A stretch of 64,000 nucleotides of DNA, taken from positions 1 to 64,000 of the forward strand of contig JASJFT010000033.1 in the NCBI GenBank assembly GCA_030770425.1, in the 5' to 3' direction. The translations under genes were made by a program, and so were the position numbers. The DNA comes from Darksidea phi (Eukaryota; Ascomycota; Dothideomycetes; Pleosporales; Lentitheciaceae). Under the pieces are notes generated by a model. It ran no database searches. It was not told where the DNA came from and was given only the letters and a program-made list of their open reading frames with translations. Shown in pieces: positions 50,254 through 62,345 of the stretch; the stretch's first letter is position 1, and each line of letters starts with the position of its first letter.

Positions 50254-52379
50254 GATATTTCTTTATACGATTTAGAGAGTCGTCTTTTAGGTACTTTTAT
50301 CAGCGCGACTCTTACGTAGCTAATAATAACCTAGTTTTTTAGCTTGTTATCGTAGAGGTCCTAATCTTCGGGGTCCTTTTCTAGTTCTCTGGTCTCGTTT
50401 TGTCGAGTGGGCGACTCGTCTACCCATTCCATTTTTAGATCCGGTACTCTTCCGATCCTACGGGGTGTTTCCTAATTCGGTTCTTCCGATAGTTCCCCTT
50501 TCGGTAATGGTATATCCTAATTAATAGGTTCTACCTTATTTTTATCGTTCTAGGCGTCGTAATATCCCTACTATATACCTAGGGCCCTTAGCTATCTACT
50601 AATCTCTAGGTTCTTTAAACTATCTTGGTTCTATATTGGATATCCGTACAATTCGCATCGTTCGATAAGGTATTCCTTCCTTTTAAGGTTTTAATAGAAG
50701 ATATCTTCTTCTCTTCTAGCCGTAAGCTCTTATTACGCTAGGTATAGGATATATAATCGATCGTAGTACGTCTAATATACGGTCTCATAATTAGATTCTT
50801 AGTATATAATTCTATAGTTAATATCTCGTTTATATCCTTTAGTATCTACCTAGGTTGATCCGCGTAGCCATCGTCCTGTAGTGTATTTTATCGGGAAATG
50901 CTTATCGTATTCGTTATCGTAGTAATCAACCTATTCTAGCTATCCTTACTCCTTATAAGCCTGGGCCTAGTTGTTATAGTCGTAGATATGGTATCCTACT
51001 ATTAGATATTCTATATTTCGAAGGTATATATATAAGCTACTTCCTAGGAGTATTATGGTTTCCTCCTTCTATCGGGCGTAGTACTCGTAATTTCCCGTAT
51101 AGTTTATCTATAGTAGCGCGTTATAGCCTATATTATTATAGTCCTAGGTTATCTTATAACCTTCTAGTCCTTAGAGTCTTAGGGCCTGGCCTATTACCTA
51201 CTAGCCTCGATCTCCCGTAACGTATATTAGCTTTTTTACGTCGGTATAATGTTTAGCGATATACTAGCTAGTCCTATATTTCTAATACTTATTATATACT
51301 AACCGTCTAAAAACGTCTTCTACGCTGACCTTATCTAGCCTATCGAGTTTTAGTTCTCCTATCTCGAGCTCTAGGTTATCTTATTATCGAGTGATTTCTT
51401 CGACCTCGTCCTACCCGCTAGCGTCGTACCATGTCTCGGGTATCGAGTTAGGCTTGGTTTCTTTTTCTTTACTATACCTAATTATATTTATACGCTTGGC
51501 GCCATCCTAGCTCCCTATGCTTTTCTTTTCCTCGCCGTATTCCCTGGCGAAGTGTCCCTGTATACCGTAGCGTAGATACGCCTTTTCGTCTCGACGTCGT
51601 CTTATCTCGTCTACTAGGACTTTCTATAGCTTCCTACCTTATTCGCGTTTCTTATTCCTTAGGTATTTCTTTTCCTAGACTATACTAACGTCTATTTCGT
51701 TATAACCCTTATAGAATCCGCGCTTTCGAGCTACTTACTCTTTTCTATAGACTCTTACTAGTCCTATAGTATCTCGTTTCTCGAGTACTCGTTCGTATAG
51801 TCGATTGTCGATACGGATCGTCGTCTTAATTAGTTCCGCTAGGTCGTCTAATTTTTTAAGTCGGGCTAACTCGTCCTTGATTAGCTCCTTAAGTCCGTTG
51901 TAGTATACGACTATAAGAGGTACATCGTCCTAGTCGATCTTATACTATAGTTATTTAAATTTAGTAGTATACGTACTTACTAACTTAGTCTACCTTAGCC
52001 TTTAGATCTAGCGTTCGGCCTACTAGACCTTATTAATATCTCCGAAGACTATACGTATTTGTTCCTTAAACGAATCCTAATCTTTAAATACTACCTTCGT
52101 TTCGTCGCGTTACTTCGATAAGGAGTCTTCGTTGGCTATATAATTGTCGATTAGGGGCTGTATCTATACAGCTGCTTTACCTATTATATATATACCCGCG
52201 GTAAGGATCTTATCCTAGTCGCTAGTAAACGTAGTAGAGTTAAACCGGTAGTACAGGTCTAATTATATAAGGAACGGCCTTAAGCCTTCCTTTCCGCTAT
52301 TATATTTTTCTAGTATCGGGATCTTTGACTTCGTCCTAAGTCCCGTCTGTACCTGTTGTAGCGATCCTTATAGCGACAT
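50235..52379 (-). pseudogene. gag: gag of chromovirus copy 2
   Basis: Collinear with copy 1 gag; ATG kept at 52377-52379. Zinc knuckle at about 51537-51578 and the same long C-terminal extension. Broken by TAA/TAG. Confidence 0.85.
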
Positions 52380-52534
52380 TATAGCCTACTATAACTTAAC
52401 TATCTAAGCTACTTGTTACTAGATTAGGGCCGCTGGGTTCGTTACTAGAGCCCTAGTTACGCTTTCCCTAGAGGTATTACGTAAGCTAGATGGAGTTACT
52501 ATATCGACGTAACCTTGGTTTAGGGTAGTTAATA

Positions 52535-52969
52535 TATTATACGTTGTACGTACCTTTATACGGGATCCGGGTTAGGGCCGATAGAACGTTTGTCGTACCG
52601 TTGGTTTCTAATAGGTTAAGATTAAGTTAACGAATTCTATTACTAGAATAACTACTTAGGAAAAGATCCAATCTTATTCGTAAGTATTAGGTGAAGAACT
52701 GAAGATTAGCTATAAAGAATCAAGATAGAAAATCTAAGAGATCCTCTATCTTCTTATATCTATCCCGCTTTACCTTACTCTACTTGCTCTGTTCGCTAAG
52801 ATATAGATTAACCAGATTATTGTTAGTTATACTCTATTTGCTCTATTCGCTAAGATATAGATCAACTAGATTATTATTACGTAATGTTGGATTACTAACT
52901 AAGCCCTTATCTTAGCTTTTAACCTTCTCGGAATGCCCCGTATCCTGTGATTCGCGTAGGGTTGTAATA
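52535..52969 (-). repeat. Middle LTR shared by copies 2 and 3
   Basis: 435 bp. It serves at once as 5' LTR of copy 2 and 3' LTR of copy 3. Its borders run straight into both interiors without a target duplication. Confidence 0.93.
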
Positions 52970-53216
52970 CTCGCTCCCTCCTCCGAAGCTTCGTCCTCGA
53001 AGTCGCGTTCCCTTTCTTGTGACCCCATTTGGTAGTGGCCTAATTGTTCCGGTAATTCTTTCTATACTACGCCGCAACCCGCGTGTACGCACCAGTAATT
53101 CTTTTCTTAGCCCAGTACCCTAGTTGTTCCGCCCCTTACCTAGGTATAAGAGTAGGTAACGTCCCCCTCTACAGGTATCTAAGCCCTATTCTTTATTTTC
53201 TTCCTAGGTCCTAATA

Positions 53217-53777
53217 ATACCTAAAGGTCCTAAGACTTCTATAGCTCGTCGTCTTCGTCTCGCCCGCTACGTCCTTCGCTCTAGTCGTATAATACCGCCG
53301 GCTCGATCGTATCTAAACTATTAATTCGCTGGCCGCGAATATAAGACGTTACCGTCCTCGGCTCGTTGTAGTAGATGTCTCTCTCGGAATGTTTCTTATA
53401 GTCTAGCGGTGACTAACAAGTCTCTTACTCGCGCTAAGGAAGAGCGTTCTCGACTCCTGTCCGAACTAGAGTCCGCTAAGGATAAAGAGTTGGCCGCTTA
53501 AGCCCGTAAACGGCGTATCCGCGCGTAACTAGCTTAGTACGATACCCGTTAACGTAAGCTTCTTAATCGTAAGCTAGCTTCGATCTCTAAGTTAGAAAAG
53601 TCGGAATAGGCGGAAGCCGCTCGGTCTACTTCTTCTAGCTTGCCCGTGTCACTACAGTAAGCCTTACTATACGAGTCTACTAATTTCTCCGCTTTTCTAG
53701 ATGGTTAGGAGCCTCTACCTCTAGGTACTTCTAGTAATACTACTCAACTAGGTCCTAGTAGCCCTACAGGTTCTTGA
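53217..53777 (+). pseudogene. Antisense frame in chromovirus copy 3
   Basis: Same 186-codon frame, start ATA at 53217 (RIP of ATG), TGA at 53775-53777. It keeps CGG, CAG and CAA codons at sites that are TAG or TAA in other copies, which supports a once-open frame. Confidence 0.58.
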
Positions 53778-56700
53778 CTGGTTCCTATATATTTTGGCTG
53801 GTAGGCTATTCTATCTATTTAACCAAATATTTCTACTAACGTCCGAACTTCTATAGTCCTTGAATTTCCTCGACCTCGTACTCCTCGTCTTCGAGTTCGA
53901 CGTCGGTAGCTACTTCGGCGTCTTCCGGTACTAGTTCTAGTAACGATACGTAGAATACCGGGTATATTTTTATACCTTTAGCTAGCTTTAGCCTATAGTT
54001 AACTAGTCCTATCTTTTCTTTAATTTCGAATGGTCCGATTCGTAAATTGTCCAGTTTGTCGCATAGTCGTTTAGTTTTTAGATTTCGTCGTAAAAGGAAA
54101 ACTTTGTCCCCCCTTTTAAGGGTCGGTCCCTCGAGCCTTCTTTTATTTACTATTTTAGCTATTGTGAGGTTTCTACGTACTATCCGCGCGCTAAGTTCTT
54201 TGTATAGTTCTTATATTAAATAGGCTTTTTCTTCTACCCTAGTAGATATACTCTCGATATCCTTCGGATCTCTATAAGTCGTCGGCTTATATCTATGATT
54301 TACGTAGTACGGTAAGCATCTAGTCGTCGTAGATCTCTTACTATTATATACCAATTATACTGTTAGTAGCAATTTAACCTAGTTATCCTACAACTTATTA
54401 ATATAGAACCTTAGATACTCCTCTAGAGTTTAGTTCGTTCGTTCCGTCTAACCGTCTATCTGCGGATAGAAGCTAGTCGATAGCTTTCTTTTAATTCCTA
54501 GTTTTACGAGTAGTATACTCTAAAACCTTAAAGTAAATAGTTTGTCCCTATCTATAAGGATCTATTCCGGTAATCCGTAATTAGCGATAAGTGTTCTTTT
54601 GACCTTATAAGCTATATTTTCTGCCGTAATTACTTCGTTCGTCGGGATAAAGTATACTACCTTGGTTAATCGGTCTACGATTACTATGATTATATCGTAT
54701 AATCTTCCTAATCCCGGTTCTAATAATAGTAGTAACTTTACTATAAAGTCTATCGTGACGTAAGTCTATAGTCGTGTAGGTGGTACTAGTGGTTGGAGTA
54801 ATCTATAGGGCTTATATCTCTTAGGTTTGTTCTTAGAATATTCTAAATAGTCGCCTATCGCTTTCCGAACTTCCTCTCTTATATTAGTAAGTAGGTATTC
54901 TCTATCTATATATCTAACCGTTTTATCGATTCCTAGGTATCCTAGTATTTTGCTCTCGTAGATTTCCCGTATTAAGTCTCCCCTAAGACTCGGTAGAATA
55001 TAAGGTCTTGTCTCCGAGTCGTTTATTAGAGCGGAGTATTCTTTCTTATCGAAGTATATATTATCTCCCTCTAGTATTCCGTCAGCGTTTCTAATGGTTT
55101 CTCGGGCCTTATTTCTCTATTTTTTCTTAATATCTACTATTACCGTAATTTTGGCTAGCCTCGTGTGGTTGTAGACGAGGGTTCCGTCGGGTTCCTTTCG
55201 TAGAACTGGTTCGTGTACGACGGGTTTATCAGTACCTCGAAGGTCCGATCTTCTACTAAGAGCGTCCGCCGCTCCGTTTAGTATTCCCGGCCGGTAACTT
55301 ATCTTAAAGTCGTAATCTACTAGTAATTCCGACTATCGGAATTGTCGTCGATTGAGTTTCTTTGTAGTCGTAAAACTTATAAGGTTCTAGTAGTCCGTAA
55401 TAATCTTAATCTTATACTTAGCTCCTATAAGCTATAGTCTCTATTATTTAAATACTAATACGACAGCGCTAAGTTCCTTATCGTAAACGTCGTAGTTTAC
55501 TTCTTCCTTACTAAACTTGCGTAAGTGGTAGAATACTAGTCTCTATTTTCTATCTTCCCCTTACTAGGTAAGTATCGCCCCTAGTACGTAATCTAATATA
55601 TCCGTCTCTACTCTAAGAGGTCTTATCGGGTCGTATATCTATAATATAGGTACCGATATAAATAGGTTCTTAAGCTTATCGAAAGCTTCCTATTATTCCT
55701 AGTTCTACTAAAATCTCTTTTCCTTCTTAGTTACCTCTATAAGTAGAGATATAGTCTTTAAGTAATCCCTAATAAACTTCCGATAGAAGTTGGCGAATCC
55801 TAAAAAGGATTGTATGTCCTTAACCGATGTTAGGGTTAGCCATTCCCTTATAGTCTGTACTTTCTTAGGGTCTATAGATACTCCTTCTCGCGAAATAATA
55901 AAACCTAGATATTCGGTTTCCGTTCTATAGAATTCGTATTTATCTGGGTGAAGTAGTAACCTATTTTGCTATAGCTTTCGTAGTACTTTCTTTATATACT
56001 CTTTATATTCTTCTAGCGTCCCTTTACTATATATAAGAATATCGTCTAGATATACCATATAGAATACGTCTAAGTATTCGTTTAACGTTCTATTAATAAC
56101 TAACTAAAACGTTACTAGTATATTTATTAGTTTAAATGGTATAACTCTATACTCGTAGAGTCCGTATCGGGTCTTGAATACCGTATACTTTTCGTGCCCT
56201 TTCACTATTCGAATCCTATAGAATCCTTCCCGGATGTCGAATTTCGTAATCTACTTAACTCCTTAGAGCCGGTCTATAAGTTCTCCGATTAGTAGTAGTA
56301 GGTATTGGTTTTTCTTCGTAACGTTATTTAAACGTCTATAGTCTATATAAAGTCGTAACTTTCCGTTCTTCTTTAGGATAAATAGAACTAGTGATGCTAT
56401 AGAGCTTTGACTTTCTCTAATATATCCTCTCTCTAGGTTCTTCGTTAAGTACTCTTTTAATTCTTCCTATTAATCTACTATTAACGAGTATATGGGTCTA
56501 GGCTCGAGCTTCGCGCCCTGTTCTAGGTATATCTTATAATTCTATTCCTGGTACTCTAGTAAATCGGTTTCCGGATGTTCTTCGAACAGCTCTCGGAACT
56601 CCTCGTAGTCTCGAGGTATTGTTGGCCGTAGTCCTTCCTACGCGGTCGCGACCCTTCGTACTATAATAACGCCGACTCTCTACGGGTTCTTCTTATAGAT

Positions 56701-57174
56701 CCTCGCGATCTTATAAGGTAAAATTAAGCCTATCCTCCCTTTCTGGGGTATATACTAGATCTCGTAGCTGGACCTACCCAGTCTCCTAATTCCTGCGACT
56801 CGAGCTACCCGCTCGTAGCCTAGTACTTTACGTAGCTTCTAATCTATCCGTAGATTGTATATTACTAGCTAATCGTAACCAATAATCATGTCGGTATCTC
56901 TAATTTCTATAATATTAAATCTACGATGGTCTCTAACGTTTCTTACCTCTAAGGTTACTTTTTTCGTTTCGAGGCGAATTATACCTCCTCCATATTCTAT
57001 AGGTAATCTATCTCCGAGGTCTACTCGTATAGGTTTTTCTTTGACTTAGTAAGGAATCCCTTGTTCCTCTACCAATTTTAACGATAGGAGCGTGAACTCT
57101 ACTCTACTATCTATAATAGCTCGGACTTTCCGTCCGTAAATTCGTGCGTCTACCTCTAACCTAGCCGGTTATTA
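53680..57174 (-). pseudogene. pol: pol of chromovirus copy 3
   Basis: Collinear with copy 1 (p maps to 90194 minus p). YLDD is present at about 56041-56052, with the chromodomain at the 3' end. No indels relative to copies 1 and 2; inactivated by RIP stops. Confidence 0.88.
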
Positions 57175-59300
57175 GATATTTCTTTATACGATTCGGAGAG
57201 TCGTCTTTTAGGTACTTTTATCAGCGCGACTCTTGCGTAGCTAATAATAACCTAGTTTTTTAGCTTGTTATCGTAGAGGTCCCAATCTTCGGGGTTCTTT
57301 TCTAGTTCTCTAGTCTCGTTTTGTCGAGTAGGCGACTCGTCTACCCATTCTATTTTTAGATCCGGTACTCTTCCGATCCTACGGGGTATTTCCTAATTCG
57401 GTTCTTCCGATGGTTCCCCTTTCGGTAATAGTATATCCTAATTAATGGGTTCTACCTTATTTTTATCGTTCTAGGCGTCGTAATATCCCTACTATATACC
57501 TAGGGCCCTTAGCTGTCTGCTAATCTCTAGGTTCTTTGAACTGTCTTGGTTCTATATTGGATATCTGTGTAATTCGCATTATTCGACAAGGTATTCCTTC
57601 CTTTTAAGGTTTTGATAGAAGACATCTTCTTCCCTTCTAGCCGTAAGCTCTTGTTGCGCTAGGTATAGGATATATAATCGATCGTAGTACGTCTAATATA
57701 CGGCCTCGTAATTAGGTTCTTAGTATATAATCCTATAGTTAATGTCTCGTTTACATCCTTTAGTATCTACCTAGGTTAGTTCGCGTAGCTATCGTCCTAT
57801 AGCGTATTTTATCGGAAAATGCTTATCGTATTCGTCATCGTAGTAATTAACCTATCCTAGCCATCCTTACTCCTTATAAGCCTGGGCCCAGTTATTATAG
57901 TCGTAGATATAGTATTCTATTATTAGGTATTCTATATTTCGAAGGTATATATATAAGCTACTTCCTAGGAGTATTATAGTTTCCTCCTTCTATCGGGCGT
58001 AGTACTCGTAATTTCCCGTATAGTTTGTCTATAGTAGCGCGTCGTAGCCTATATTATTATAGTCCTAGGTTACCTTGTAACCTTCTAGTCCTTAGAGTCT
58101 TAGGGCCTAGCCTATCACCTACTAGCCTCGATCTCCCGTGACGTATATTAGCTTTTTTACGTCGGTATAATATTTAGTAATATACTAGCTGGTCCTATAT
58201 TTCTAATACTTATTATATACTAACCGTCTGAAAACGTCTTCTACGCTGACCTTATCTAGCCCGTCGAGTTTTAGTTCTTCTATCTCGAGCTCTAGGTTAT
58301 CTTGTTGTCGAGTGATTTCTTCGACCTCGTCCTACCCACTAGCGTCGTACTATATCTCGGGTATCGAGTTAGGCTTGGTTTCTTTTTCTTTACTATACCT
58401 AATTATATTTATACGCTTAGCGCTATCCTAGCTCTCTATACTTTTCTTTTCCTCGCCGTATTCCCTAGCGAAGTGTCCCTACATACCGCAGCGTAGATAC
58501 GCCTTTTCGTCTCGACGTCGTCTTATCTCGTCTACTAGGACTTTCTATAGCTTCCTACCTTATTCGCGTTTCTTATTCCTTAGGTATTTCTTTTCCTAGA
58601 CTATACTAACGTCTATTTCGTTATAACCCTTATAGAATCCGTGCTTTCGAGCTACTTACTCTTTTCTATAGACTCTTACTAGTCCTATAGTATCTCGTTT
58701 CTCGAGTACTCGTTCGTGTAGTCGATTGTCGATACGGATCGTCGTCTTAATTAGTTCCGCTAGGTCGTCTAATTTTTTAAGTCGGGCTAACTCGTCCTTA
58801 ATTGGCTTCTTAAGTCCGTTGTAGTATACGACTATAAGAGGTATATCGTCCTAGTCGATCTTATACTATAGCTATTTAAATTCGGTAGTATACGTACTTA
58901 CTAACTTGGTCTACCTTAGCCTTTAGATCTAGCGTTCGGCCTACTAGACCTTATTAATATCTCCGAAGACTATGTATATTTATTCCTTGAACGAATCCTA
59001 ATCTTTAAATACTACCTTCGTTTCGTCGCGTCGCTTCGATAAGGAGTCTTCGTTGGCTATGTAATCGTCGATTAGGGGCTATATCTATATAGCTGCTTTA
59101 CCTATTATATACATACCCGCGGTAAGGATCTTATCCTAGTCGCTGGTAAACGTAGTAGAGTTGAACCGGTAGTATAGGTCTAATTGTATAAGGAACGGCC
59201 TTAAGCCTTCCTTTCCGCTATCGTATTTTTCTAGTATCGGGATCTTTGACTTCGTCCTAAGTCCCGCCTGTACCTGTTGTAGCGATCCTTGTAGCGATAT
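57156..59300 (-). pseudogene. gag: gag of chromovirus copy 3
   Basis: Collinear with copy 1 gag. The start codon is ATA at 59298-59300. The zinc knuckle region (about 58458-58499) keeps more original codons than copy 1 (tgtccctacataccgcagcg on the + strand). A 64-codon open frame on + at 58302-58496 is antisense to this gag and judged spurious. Confidence 0.85.
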
Positions 59301-59455
59301 TATGGCCTACTGTAACTTAACTATCTAAGCTACTTATTGCTAGATTAGGGCCGCTAGGTTCGTTGCTAGAGCCCTAGTTGCGCTTTCCCTAGAGGTGTTG
59401 CGTAAGCTAGATGGAGTTGCTATATCGACGTGACCTTGGTTTAGGGTAGTTAATA

Positions 59456-59890
59456 TGTTATACGTTGTACGTACCTTTATACGGGATCCGGGTTAGGACC
59501 GATAGAATATTTGTCGTACCGTTGGTTTCTAATAGGTTAAGATTAAGTCAACGAATTCTATTACTAGAATAACTACTTAGGAAAAGATCTAATCTTGTTC
59601 GTAAGTATTAGGTAAAGAACTGAAGATTAACTATAAAGAATTAAGATAGAAAACCTAAGAGATCCTCTATCTTCTTATATCTGTCCCGCTTTGCCTTGCT
59701 CTACTTGCTCTATTCGCTAAGATACAGATCAACTAGATTATTGTTAGTTATACTCTATTTGCTCTGTTCGCTAAGATATAGATTAACTAGATCATTATTA
59801 CGTAATGTTAGATTACTGACTAAGCCCTTGTCTTGGCTTCTAACCTTCTCGGGATGCCCCGTATCCTGTAATTCGCGTAGGGTTGTAATA
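59456..59890 (-). repeat. LTR, 5' end of the array (copy 3)
   Basis: 435 bp, starts tgttatacgttgtacg and ends gggttgtaata, followed by target duplication cttat at 59891. An open frame of 72 codons (59696-59914) inside it is not a gene. Confidence 0.93.
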
Positions 59891-61221
59891 CTTATCCCTA
59901 TATTCTCTATTTAATTAGGTATATTAAAGTACTTATACTAATTAAAGTTCTTATCTTAATTCTTATCGTAGTTTAGATAGTATTTAAGGAATATATTCTC
60001 CTTATATTATATAAAACTAATCCCCTATTATAAAAGATTATTAAGCTTCTCTTTTATAGGAGTATTATAAGTATCTATTTTTAAATTAAGGATAATTATA
60101 GAGTAAGAGAGGTATCGTTAGATTCTCCTTCTTATTAATCTATTTTAATTAGAATGTCTCTATTATAGACTACTCTATAGAATAAAATAATAGTAAATAT
60201 TAATATACTTAGATTAGTTATAGAAGGTAGAAATATAGGTAAACTAAATAGTAGTAGTATTATTAATATAAAGTAGGGTACTTTCTACGTAGATACTATT
60301 AATATAGAAATTATTAGTAAATCGATTTTTAGAAAGTATTCTAAATAGCTTTAATAGTAATAATATACTTAGATTCGCGTATAGGTAGAATATTAATAGA
60401 TTATTATTTAGAAAGCTATAGCTTTTAGAGTAGAGCTTAGAAGGGGGTAGAGAAAGAATAAAGAAAGGGTAGAGAAAGAATAGGAGAAAGGGTAAAGAGA
60501 TAGTAGAGCTAGTATAGAGGGCTATATTTAATCTAATCTATATTTAGGCTAGCGTTAAGCTAGATAAGATATTAGTAAATAATTTAAATCTAGACTAATA
60601 TTAATTATATTAAGTAATATATTTAGTCTCGTTATTTTAGACTTTAAAAGACTACTTAACGCCTATAACTCTATATAAACTAGTTTTCTCTTCTATTTTT
60701 TCTACTTACTCTTATTCTATAATATCCTTATCTTTATATATTTCTATCTCTTTATCTCTTAGTACTCTAAATAAATATAAATAGATATATACGTTTAATC
60801 TCTCTAAGAGAATATAGTACTCTATCTATTATTAAGAAAACTTATTCGCTTTATTAGTATTTATCGCTAGTATTTATACTAGTAGTAGTAGACTAACTTT
60901 AAGAAAAGATATAAGTATAGTTATTACTCTAATAGTATTACTAAACCTAATAGTACTATTAACCTTATAATACTACTAATTCTACTATACTATTAAACCT
61001 AAGTACTATTAAACCTATATTACTACTAACTTATAATAGTATATTAATACTTTTATATAGATACTAATATTATAGTAGTATTTATATATTTAAATATAAG
61101 TATCCTTTAATATTTCTATAGAATAGAAACTTAATAACCTTCTATAATAAGAGGGTTATCTTCTACTAGAATTAAGCGTACGGGAGCTAGCTAGAATTAT
61201 TTAATATAGAATTACTAGCTA

Positions 61222-61286
61222 GGGAGAGAAGAGGTTAGAAAAGAGTAGATATATATATTCTAACTCTTTCCTAAATCCTTCTATTT
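61222..61286. repeat. Palindrome P8 (C)
   Basis: gaggttagaaaagagtagat, AT loop, ctaactctttcctaaatcct. Confidence 0.65.
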
Positions 61287-61593
61287 TATATTTAATCTTT
61301 AACTTATCTTAGTCTAGACTATAGATATAGAATTATATTTTTAACTCTATATATAATATTTATAATAAACCTTTTACGTATACTTAGATATATTTAAATA
61401 TATAATATATACTAAAATATTAAAAAAAATAGATTAGATAAAAAATACGTTAATTAGATAAAAAAGATATCGATTAGATAAAAAAGGTATTAGTACTATT
61501 TAAAAGGATATTAGTATAGACTATCTTATAATAGACTATAGTCTACGAGTATTTAGAAATAATATTAGTACGATATCTTTTTCTCTAGTTTAA

Positions 61594-62143
61594 TTAATAT
61601 ATTCTCTCTTTAACGATAATAATCCTATCTATATATTATTACTATATAGTAATAAGTATATTAAACGAGTATAGATAGCTTTCTACGCTATTATTCTATC
61701 TTATAGAGCTTACTTTATACGGAACCTAGCTTTTAATATAGCGCGTTACGATATTCTAAAAAAATCTTAATTTAATTAGTATATTCTCCTTTAATAATAA
61801 TAATAAACCTATTTATATATTACTACTATATAGTAATAAGTATATTAAATAAGTATAGATAGCTTTCTATACTATTATTTTACCTTATAGAGCTTACTTT
61901 ATACGAAACCTAGCTTTTAATATAGTATACTACGATATTCCGAAAAAATCCTAATTTAATTAGTATATCCTCCTTTAATAACGATAATAAATCTATCTAT
62001 ATATTACTATTATATAGTAATAAGTATATTAAATAAGTATAGATAGCTTCTTATACTATTATTCTACCTTATAGAGCTCGCTTTATATAAAACCTAGCTT
62101 TTAATATAGTATACTATAATATTCCGAAAAAATCCTAATTTAG
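61594..62143. repeat. 184-bp block repeated three times (C)
   Basis: Third occurrence of the triplicated block, again three copies. Confidence 0.75.
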
Positions 62144-62345
62144 TTAGCGGTCTTACTTAAGAAGCCTTTCTAAATATAGATACTAGATACTAGTATATCT
62201 ACCTTTTCGATTATATATCTCTACTACTACGATAGATATAATAAAATAGATTATAATATATCTATTAGAAATACTTATTTAATAACTTAGAGCTATAAAA
62301 TTTTACTTTTTTTTCCTAATCTTATTCCTATATTCTCTATTTAAT

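Larger units (their letters stand above)
45614..59890 (-). mobile_element. Tandem chromovirus array: LTR-interior-LTR-interior-LTR
   Basis: Three 435-bp LTRs (45614-46048, 52535-52969, 59456-59890) separate two complete 6486-bp interiors, all on the minus strand. One 5-bp target duplication, cttat, flanks the whole 14.3-kb array (45609-45613 and 59891-59895). Copy A carries the empty site (ctaatcttatcccta, around 20990-21004). The shared middle LTR has no target duplication of its own. The two interiors differ at many C/T and G/A sites, so the array is unlikely to be an assembly duplication. Confidence 0.93.
21018..59913. repeat. 16.75-kb subtelomeric unit, copy B (split by three insertions)
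   Basis: Collinear with unit A. Pieces: 21018-30305, 37665-38416, 38857-45613 and 59896-59913. Removing the three insertions and one target duplication each leaves about 16.8 kb, essentially the length of A. More CpG sites are converted to TpA than in A (for example gaatacgacggcgg in A, gaatataatagtag in B). All three retroelement insertions of the window lie in this copy. The joint with A is seamless at ctctattt/aaatagctc. Confidence 0.85.
59914..62345. repeat. 16.75-kb unit, copy C: right-hand 2.4 kb only
   Basis: Collinear with 18589-21017 of A and 43219-45613 plus 59896-59913 of B. It starts abruptly at aggtatattaaagtacttat, joined directly to the tail of B, and ends with the same tail ctctatttaa. 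It contains the 11-bp repeat, P8, the 25-bp repeat and three 184-bp blocks. Confidence 0.85.

Noticed and set aside
58302..58496. 64-codon open frame on + antisense to gag copy 3
   Set aside because: No counterpart kept open in copies 1 and 2, and the opposite strand is a clear gag frame.
30306..59890. Assembly artefact producing the tandem array
   Set aside because: The interiors differ at many RIP sites and the outer target duplications match each other and the empty site in copy A.
59696..59914. 72-codon open frame on + in the last LTR
   Set aside because: Same by-product of LTR sequence as in the solo LTR; it runs across the LTR border into unit DNA.
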